Source: a virus
Strand: one strand, 5' to 3'
IMG/VR virus record: IMGVR_UViG_3300017725_000013
Span: 1-42,646 of that record
Length of the DNA: 42,646 nucleotides
Shown here: positions 1 to 7,700 of the stretch, piece after piece
How positions within the stretch are numbered: the first letter of the stretch is position 1
Layout of the letters: each line of letters begins with the position of its first letter
Program-made: the position numbers and the translations under genes
Notes under the pieces: generated by a model
Told to the model about the DNA's origin: nothing
Databases searched by the model: none
What the model saw: the letters and a program-made list of their open reading frames with translations, nothing else

Positions 1-777
1 GGTAAAGTTGGGTTTCATAATTCTGTAAGATCTGCTGAGAAAGGTAGAGCTTTAGGATTAGGCGTTTTAGGTTGGCACACGTATTTACAAGAAAAGGGCC
101 TACCATTTGAAGGATTATTAGCACAATATGAAACACGTAAAATATTTTCACAAATTAAAATTGAATCGGAAAGAGCCTCTATGGCGCTTGCTGAAGAATT
201 TGGCGAACCTCTTTGGTGTGTCGGCACTGGGATGCGTAACACTCACCTTAGGGCTATTGCTCCTACCGTTAGTAACAGTAAGCTTAGCGGTAATGTATCT
301 CCTGGTATTGAGCCTTGGGCTGCTAATGTATTTACTGAGCAAAGTGCTAAAGGTACTTTCATCCGCAAAAATCCCACATTGGTTAAGCTCTTTCGAAGAC
401 TTAAAATCAATAATGAAACTACTTGGTCTAAGATCTTAAAAGACGGAGGATCAGTACAAGGGCTAAAAGAACTTAATAAAGTTATGGTTGGTCCTTATAA
501 TGATATACCAGCTAAAGATGTATTTAAAACATTTAAAGAGATTAATCAATTAGAATTAATTAATCAAGCAGGTATCAGGCAGCAGTATATAGATCAAAGC
601 GTAAGTTTAAACTTAGCTTTTCCTAGTGTTGCCACGCCTAAGTGGATAAACAAAGTACATTTTGAAGCTTGGAAAAAAGGTATTAAAACCTTATACTATA
701 CTCGCACTGAGTCAGTGTTACGTGGAGATATTGCTGAACAAGCAATGGATGACGGCTGTCTTAGTTGTGATGGATAA
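1..777 (+). CDS. nrdA: Ribonucleoside-diphosphate reductase class I, large (alpha) subunit, C-terminal part
   Basis: This is the 3' end (258 codons plus stop) of a gene that begins left of the window; the reading frame is open from base 1. The enzyme reduces ribonucleotides to deoxyribonucleotides for phage DNA synthesis. Family features visible are the barrel segment SGNVSPGIEPWAANVF near fragment residues 97-112, the tyrosine pair in KTLYYTRT (residues 232-233 of the fragment) that matches the radical-transfer tyrosines of NrdA, and a C-terminal CLSC pair (C253 and C256) like the cysteines that re-reduce the active site. The catalytic cysteine loop lies in the missing N-terminal part and cannot be checked. 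It is the only plus-strand gene and converges on the late genes. The radical-generating beta subunit is not in the window. Identification as the class I alpha subunit is firm; the subclass is not resolved. Confidence 0.95.
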   Translation, partial: GKVGFHNSVRSAEKGRALGLGVLGWHTYLQEKGLPFEGLLAQYETRKIFSQIKIESERASMALAEEFGEPLWCVGTGMRNTHLRAIAPTVSNSKLSGNVSPGIEPWAANVFTEQSAKGTFIRKNPTLVKLFRRLKINNETTWSKILKDGGSVQGLKELNKVMVGPYNDIPAKDVFKTFKEINQLELINQAGIRQQYIDQSVSLNLAFPSVATPKWINKVHFEAWKKGIKTLYYTRTESVLRGDIAEQAMDDGCLSCDG

Positions 778-784
778 CAAAAAA

Positions 785-809
785 AAGGGCTCTCGTAATG
801 AGGGCCCTT
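785..809. terminator. Bidirectional intrinsic terminator between convergent genes
   Basis: Arms of 10 bases (785-794 and 800-809) around the 5-base loop GTAAT form a GC-rich hairpin. One pair is G-U on the plus transcript and A-C on the minus transcript. Bases 779-786 are eight A residues, which give a good U-tract for transcripts coming from the right. On the plus side the tail is the weaker TTTCTTGTT. It lies 8 bases after the ribonucleotide reductase stop and 44 bases beyond the last minus-strand gene, as expected for a shared terminator. Confidence 0.85.
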
Positions 810-853
810 TCTTGTTACAGGATCTTTGGGTATGGTGCCCATTTTTTTTTATC

Positions 854-1156
854 CTATTTCTTTTCTTTTAATTCTTCAATTAATTGTTGTAATTTTTCTA
901 CATCTTTTTGCAAGTATTCTATTCTTAAATCTTGCTTTGCATCATCTGGCAATGCACCCATCTCACCTCTAGGCCATTTAATTCTAAATTCATCATTTAA
1001 AGTTTGATTATATTGTAACCTTGAAACATCTTTTTCTAACGTAGATATTTCAGCAGTAAGATCAAACCATATTCCAGCTATAGTTACAATACCAGCAACT
1101 ACACCTATTAATGTTTTAATATCTAGCTGAACTTTTGATGTTTCATCTAATTTCAT
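854..1156 (-). CDS. Small single-pass membrane protein with coiled coil (possible lysis accessory protein)
   Basis: This 100-residue protein is not recognised as a named family. A short polar N-terminus is followed by a hydrophobic segment at about residues 15-33 (TLIGVVAGIVTIAGIW), then a charged helical region with heptad-like spacing to the C-terminal LQQLIEELKEKK. It is the last gene of the minus-strand block, just before the terminator, and its start overlaps the stop of the preceding gene by 4 bases. It resembles that neighbour: both have an LD(I/L)KT(L/I)I entry into the membrane segment, so they look like tandem paralogues. Small inner-membrane proteins with a coiled-coil tail at the end of a late region could be holin or spanin components, but a canonical holin is already encoded at 32794-33249, so the role is open. 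Confidence 0.8.
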   Translation of the reverse strand: MKLDETSKVQLDIKTLIGVVAGIVTIAGIWFDLTAEISTLEKDVSRLQYNQTLNDEFRIKWPRGEMGALPDDAKQDLRIEYLQKDVEKLQQLIEELKEKK

Positions 1157-1452
1157 CGTCTGTAAATTTTATCTTCTAGATTATCTAAACGTTTATCATG
1201 ATCTTCAGCAAGCTTATCCATCATTTCTTCAAGATATAAAAGCTTTTGATCTATAACTTCATGCGACTGTTGAGGTGGTAGTTTTTTAGCCTCTTCAATA
1301 CCAGCTTTGTTTACCTGAATTTGCTCAGTCAAAGTAGTATAAGTCATTGTTATAGATATTAAACCACCTACTATTAATATAATAGTTTTTAAATCTAAAC
1401 TTAAATCTGGCTTTCCATCGCCGTCTATGTCTACACCCACTTCGTTACTCAT
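1153..1452 (-). CDS. Small single-pass membrane protein with Ca-loop-like N-terminus
   Basis: This 99-residue protein has the N-terminal stretch DIDGDGKPDLSLD (residues 8-20), which has the spacing of a calcium-binding DxDxDG loop. A transmembrane segment follows at about residues 22-40 (TIILIVGGLISITMTYT), then a long charged coiled-coil-like tail ending in KIYRR. The membrane-entry motif and the following LTEQI match LTAEI in the next gene downstream, suggesting duplication. The gene overlaps that neighbour by ATGA. Orientation would be N-terminus out or in depending on charge; the strongly acidic N-terminus and basic C-terminus favour N-out. The function is unknown; lysis or membrane association at infection are the plausible options. 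Confidence 0.8.
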   Translation of the reverse strand: MSNEVGVDIDGDGKPDLSLDLKTIILIVGGLISITMTYTTLTEQIQVNKAGIEEAKKLPPQQSHEVIDQKLLYLEEMMDKLAEDHDKRLDNLEDKIYRR

Positions 1453-1461
1453 AATTTCATA

Positions 1462-1569
1462 TTATTTTTTTAAAGATTTAAGCATTCTATCTATAATGCT
1501 AGCTTGTTTTTTATGCATTTTTGATGCATTTTTTAGTTCTTTACTAACTTTTTTTAATTTAGCTTTCAT
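1462..1569 (-). CDS. 35-residue basic helical protein, unknown
   Basis: This short frame encodes a lysine-rich, almost certainly helical peptide starting MKAKLKKVSKELKNASKM and ending MLKSLKK. The start codon overlaps the stop of the preceding 46-residue gene in an ATGA arrangement, which supports translational coupling and a real gene despite its size. Composition (many Lys, no aromatic residues) suggests binding to nucleic acid or membrane, but no family is recognised. The next gene starts 10 bases after its stop. Confidence 0.6.
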   Translation of the reverse strand: MKAKLKKVSKELKNASKMHKKQASIIDRMLKSLKK

Positions 1570-1706
1570 TTCTTTTTTATTTTAACACAGTTGTTAACCA
1601 TTTTAGTTTTACCACTTTTAGTTTTTTTTCCACTCGGTGATTTTTTCTTGCCAGCAGCTCTATAACCTTTCCAGCACGTCATTTTTTTCATTAAAGGAGA
1701 TTCCAT
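1566..1706 (-). CDS. 46-residue basic protein with YRAAGKK motif
   Basis: This small frame begins MESPLMKKMTCWKGYRAAGK, is very rich in Lys, Gly and Ser, and has two cysteines (C11 and C40). Its start lies 13 bases after the giant protein gene and its stop overlaps the next start. From memory, short basic proteins with the 'GYRAAGKK' and '(V/N)NC(V)' features recur in marine phage structural regions, but I cannot assign a function. The YRAAGKK stretch also forms the C-terminus of the 273-residue ejection-type protein in this window. An internal methionine at residue 6 is an alternative start. Confidence 0.7.
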   Translation of the reverse strand: MESPLMKKMTCWKGYRAAGKKKSPSGKKTKSGKTKMVNNCVKIKKK

Positions 1707-1718
1707 GTTTATTTATTT

Positions 1719-4700
1719 TTAATTAAAATTTGTATCAAAATTATTGTTTCCACTATTAAAATCATTTGAAAAATCAAATGAATCACTAAAAGGTGATTTA
1801 GAAGATGACTTTCTAGATTTTTTGAAGTCTTTATATGGACCCACAGCATACTCTGACCAACCTAATGCTCTAGATATTTTTTGCCATCCTTCCATGTCTT
1901 CTGTCATTACAGCTCTCATATTATTAAATTTCATTAAAAGTCTATCTGCAGGAAAATTAGTTGCTGCTGAAATTACATTAGAACTAGCTAAATATGCTGG
2001 GTTTTTACTGTCCATTAATCCTAACTTTTTAATGTCTTTATAGTTCCAAGATATTGCGTTACCTGCTGCTCTTAGTTTTCTAATTTTAGTATCTAAACTA
2101 GGTACAAAGTCTAAAGCTTCTAAAGCTACATTAGCATATTCTGGTCTAGATTTTTTGTTTTCATTATAAACTTTAATAAGCATATTTTTTAAAGTAGAAA
2201 CAGCAGCGCCTTTAATACCAGATCCTCTTAACATAGTGTCTAGCATTCCGTTAACAGTTCTAATATTTCTATCTTGTTTGCGTTTTTGAACATTAGGATT
2301 AGCCGCTTGCTCATCAGTTTCCCATATATCACCAAACATAGCATTAGACATTCCATTAAACAATAAGTTTTGAGCTACACTGTAGTATATTATTTTTCTT
2401 ATGTTTTCTCCTTTATTACCTCTACCCGCCATCAAATCTTCAACGGCTCTTTTAGTTATTCTAGTGTATTGTGCAGGAGTGTTGTTAAATGCTAATATTG
2501 CTCTTCCTGAAATACTAGCTTGCTCAGAACTAAGCATAGATGTTGCCGCTGATTGTTGGGTTTGTTCAGATATTAATCTAAAATCTTCAAAAGCTTTATC
2601 TCCTGCTTCTTTTTCAGACATACCTTGTTTTTTATATGTTCTAGTTCGATTAACTAAAAATGTAGCACCACCTGAAGCTATTGCCGCGGCATCTGCAGCT
2701 CTAGTAACTATATATCCTTTTTGAAGAATTAAATTGGTTAAACCTTTAATACCGTTAGATTGTGCTGCTTCAGCAACTTCATTCTGGCTAACATCTATTT
2801 TGTCTCCTCCCATTCTATCTTGAAGATAATCACTATTCCATATTCTTCTAACAGCCGCAGAATATACAGGAAGATTTCCTATAACCATACCTGCAGCTAT
2901 CGGGTTGTTATCAGAGGCATTAAGATAATTTATAGAAGAAGTTAACTGCATTACACCAGATTTTACGTTTAAAGACATGGTTACAGCATTGGCTCCATTT
3001 AACCAATCAGCCATCCTGTTTTCCCATTCGTTTTTAGATGGCTTTCTGTTTCTACCTGATTTAATTCTAGTTATCATATTTTCTAATGCAACTCTATATT
3101 TAGTTCCATATTTTGCTTCTAAATTATTTAAATTTTGTTTAGAATATATTTGATTAATGTTGTTTGTAAATCCTGTTGCTTCTAAATATTTAGCTCTTTT
3201 AACAGTTCCTAATCCACTTCTTAAATCAGTACCCATAGTACCTGTTAGCCACATTTCAGTAGGTGGAGGATAACCATCACCTTTTGTCATTTCTATTAAT
3301 TTGTCAGAAAAAGCTACAAACTCAGGATTTGCATCAACATAGTTTATAACATCTTTTAAATTTTGTTTGCTTAATCCAGGTACTTCCATACCTTGCCTTG
3401 CCCAGTTATAAATTCTAATAGCATTTTCGTTAGTAAAACCTTTTACATCACTATTTTTTCTTAACCGTTTAGGAACATTTTTTAATTGTTTTTTTAATCC
3501 TAACCAAGACATTTCGACGTTTCTAGTGTCTATACTAGCAAGATTTTCTGCTTTATTTAAAGGATCTATTAAATTTTCTTTATACCAAGCAAATTGTTGT
3601 TCACCTAATTTACCTTTTGATAAAGTTCTATATATTAATCCTTTAAAATCTTCTGCAGATGATGGAATCCATATATCATCTCTTACTTTTTCACCTAAAA
3701 GCTTTGCTTGAGCCGCTGAATAATTTCTTATTTCTGAAGATCCATCTCTAATAATAGCGTTTAACTCTGAGCTTAAGTCTTTTGAATCAAAAGATTTTTT
3801 AATATTTTGTGATATTTCAATATCTTTAATACCTAATCTATTTAAAACCTCTGCGGTTGAAGTATTGTAAGGTAAATTTTCACCTTTAGCAACACCTGTT
3901 CCTTCGTCAGCAAGCTTTATTAATTCAAAATTATTATCATCTACTTTTATTTTTTCTTTTATAGTTTCTTTTTTTAATGAGTTTTCAAAAAGTATAGTTT
4001 CTGATGTAACTAAATTTGGATCACGCTTCATTAAAGTTTGTAATTCTGTTAAAACTGTAGCTTTTTGCTTTGCAGGTATAGTGCTAGCTATTTGTTCTGC
4101 CATAGTAATGTTTGTCATACCAGGCTCTGTTAACATAACTTGATTTTTCATTTGTGATAATGTAGAAAAAACATTTGAAGTAAAATTAGTTCCAGCTGTT
4201 GCTTTTTCTCCAATAATGGGGCTAAAACTTGTAGTTCCACCCATATCTCCACTGTCATTAAAATTAGATAACTCTTTAGGTATCACATGTTGTTTAGCTA
4301 CATTTTTCATGAAATAATCTAATTTTTTCTCAAAATCTGCTTTAGATTTAAAACCAGCAGGTTGAAACATAAAATCTGTAAAATTAAGCAACTGTAAAGC
4401 GTGTTCAATATGATTTGCTGGTGTTTTTCTTAAATTTCCTTTTTTATCAGTATATTCAATTTGTTTACTACCTTCAACAGCTATGCTTTCTACTTTATAC
4501 AAAGACTTTATTAAACCTGTAGCTATATTTGTTTGTTGACTAAAGCTTAATAACATCATTTCTTTTGCCATTGTTTTTTCTTTACCAGGTTTAGCCTCAG
4601 CGTAAACATCATACATACTCATTATAAAATCTTTTGCTACAGCTTGATTTGCAGCAGCGGTTTCAGCATATGTAAAAGGAACCTTTTCTCCATTTTTAAG

Positions 4701-7700
4701 TATAAATTTACCATCAGTTCCTTTTTTAAATCCACTTTTAGTTAACAATCCATAAGCATAAGTGTTTAATTCTTCAGCTCTTTTTAATGTGTTGTCTCCG
4801 TATTTTTTCTTTAATTCAATTTGTTTATCAGTAATTTTTTGTTTAAAAAGACCCCAAGCAGGTATAAAAAAAGCTTCTCTTTCTGTAATTTCTTTTTCAG
4901 TTAATTTTCTTCCTGATTTAAACGATCCTTTTCCTGTATAATTATCAATAAAAACTTCATTTCCTCCACCTTCTTTTTCTGATCCTTTTTTAAAATTTAC
5001 AAATTTTAATTTACCATTAACTGTTTCAAGCCTCATGTTACTTTTGCTTCCAATACCTAAAGTTTTTATAATGGCGTTAACTTGAGTTTTGTCTAAACCT
5101 TCAAGTTTACCCATGTTTTTTAAAACTTTTTTCATATAATTTTGAAAAAGTTTTTGTTTTCTAGGGCTTTTGTTTAATTCGCTATAAGATACATTTTCTG
5201 GATTTAATCCTAAACTTCTTGCTATGTTAGCAGTGCTTTTTGCAGCCTCCTTTTGCATTACTTCAAACTCTTCTTTAGTAAAATCAGAATTTTCTAATAT
5301 TAAAACTTCTGTTTCAGCAAACAATTTATCAGCGGCCTTTTTTTCAGCAAGTTTCATAAAACTTTCAGGAACAAGCTTAATCATGTAAGATTTTACTTCT
5401 GCAGTAGCTTCACTATTGTTTATAATAGTTACCATATCGTTTATTGAAAAACCACCAGTTTTTACTTTTTCTTTTAATTCTGTTTCTACACCCTCAAATA
5501 TATTTTTAGAATCAACAAACCTAGATTTACCTTTACCCATATTTTCTATGACCTGTAAATCAAGACCCATTTTTCTGCCTACATCTTGAGCTTGCTTTAT
5601 ATTTAAAGATTTATTTATTAAATCAATTATTCCTTTCATGGTTTGAGCAACAGCAGCTTGTTCTTTTGTACTTCTTGGCCCTAATTGATTACTTCTTTTA
5701 CCATCGCTAATACCTATAGCATTGTATATATCTTTTAATTCAATATTTCTTTTTAATCTATATTGAGGATTTCCATTAATTACTTTTCCAGTTGATTCGT
5801 ATAATAAGTTTCTAACATTATTAAACATACCCGTAGGCATTCCACCAATAAGTTTTGTTTTAAAAACTGTTTTTCCAGCTTCTTTACTTGCAATCTTATC
5901 AATAACCGGATTACCTTTTGGACCCATTAATAAAACCGTTTCAATAGGCGTGTTAGCTTCTTGAATAATTTTTAAACTCCATTTTAAGTTTGCAGGATTT
6001 GCTAAAAAAGCTAAAGCTTTTCTTTGATCTTTTTTATCAAAATTATCTTTAGAGTTTCTTATTTTATTAGCAGGTATACCAATCATTTCACTTAAAAGCT
6101 CTCCGCTAAAACCTTGTTTTCTTGCTAAATCGTTTACATTTTTAAATGTGCCTTTAAAATCAGGATTTAAAACAACTCCTGCAAAATCTAATTTACCTTT
6201 ATTTATTACGTCTTTATATTTAGGTAAATAATCGCCTTTATTATCTTTTAAACGAATGGTGGGTGGACCGTCTAATACATTTATTTTTTTATTAGTTTTA
6301 GCAATTCCAGATCTTCCAGCTGAACCAGGACTTAAATCTAAGTTTTCAAAACTACTAGTTTTAAAAGTTTCACTATAACCTTGTTGAACCTGTCTTTCTT
6401 CTGAAATTGTTAAGTTGTCAATACTTGATGTGAAGCTGGTTTGCTTAAACTGCTCAGTACCCAGTTTGTTTATTCTTAAGTTATATAAATTACTTGTTTG
6501 TTCGGCTATTGGCAAATTTTTTTCCCCAACTTTTGAAACATCATAGTCTAAAAATCTTTGATAATACTCTTGTTCAAGATCTTTCTTAAACTGCTCATAA
6601 GTTACACCCTCACGATTACCCTCTAAAGTTCTTGTATACAATCTTTTCATTGAAGCCGCAAAAACAGGTTGTGCAGCTTTTAATATTAAAGCTTTATCTT
6701 TTTCGTTTTCTAAAGTCTTTAAAAATTCTTTTGTAGGTTTACCGTCATTCCAACCTTTTCTATCTTTAAACAGTTCGTTAGTTACAGTGTAGCTTTCTTT
6801 TTTAACCGCAGTTTCTTCAGCTTCAATTAATTTAGAATCTCTTTGTGTAGTTTTTTCATCTACTACAATACCTATAGTTCCATTACCTCTTTCTACAAAC
6901 TGTATGTTTCTGTCTTTAAAAGCATTCATCTCTGGCGCTAACATGTCAACAAATTTCTGAGCTTTACCAGTTTTCATTTCCCTTAATGCTTCAAAGAAAT
7001 AACTTTGTATTTCCGAAGCTTTTGTGGGAGGATTACCTTTATAACCTACAAGATCAAAGTTTGTTTTAATATCTTTTATTACTTCAGTAATAAAATTAGG
7101 GGCTTCAGCTGTATAATATAACTCTGGTCTAGAAAATATTTGAACTACATAAGCTAACTGCTCTTCTTTTGACATATTTTCAGACATAGCAACACCATCT
7201 TTTTCATACGCTTTTTCCATTATTACTCTAAACCTTCTTAAGCCTCCTTTAGGAAGTCCAGCTGCTTCAATACTTTCAGGACTCATTTTAGGTAGTCTGT
7301 TCATAACATCACCTACAATTCTAGGTTGAGAATTAGGAAATTTTTTATTAGTAACACTTCTAACGTAGTGAGTCATTTCATGATTAACTAAATCTTGAAT
7401 ACTACCAACAACCCCTTCTTCTATCATTTTATTAGCCAATCTTTTATTAACTAATACTTCATATTTTCCATTTCCAAGATCATTAAATCTAGCAGGAACT
7501 TCCACACCTTTATCAGCATCCCATAATTTTTCTCTTGCAACTTTTGCATCTGAAACAACAGTTAAAACGCCTGATTTAATATCACCACCACCTTTTTTTA
7601 GAATATTAGTGATTGGATCCATTGACTTTGTTTGTAAAGTTTTTTGTAAGTTTGGATCATCTATACTAATTAAAGCACCACCATTTCTAAGTTCAACAAC

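Noticed and set aside
128-439. A plus-strand frame with membrane-like segments inside the ribonucleotide reductase region
   Set aside because: It is a shifted frame of the clearly conserved reductase, which is open from base 1.
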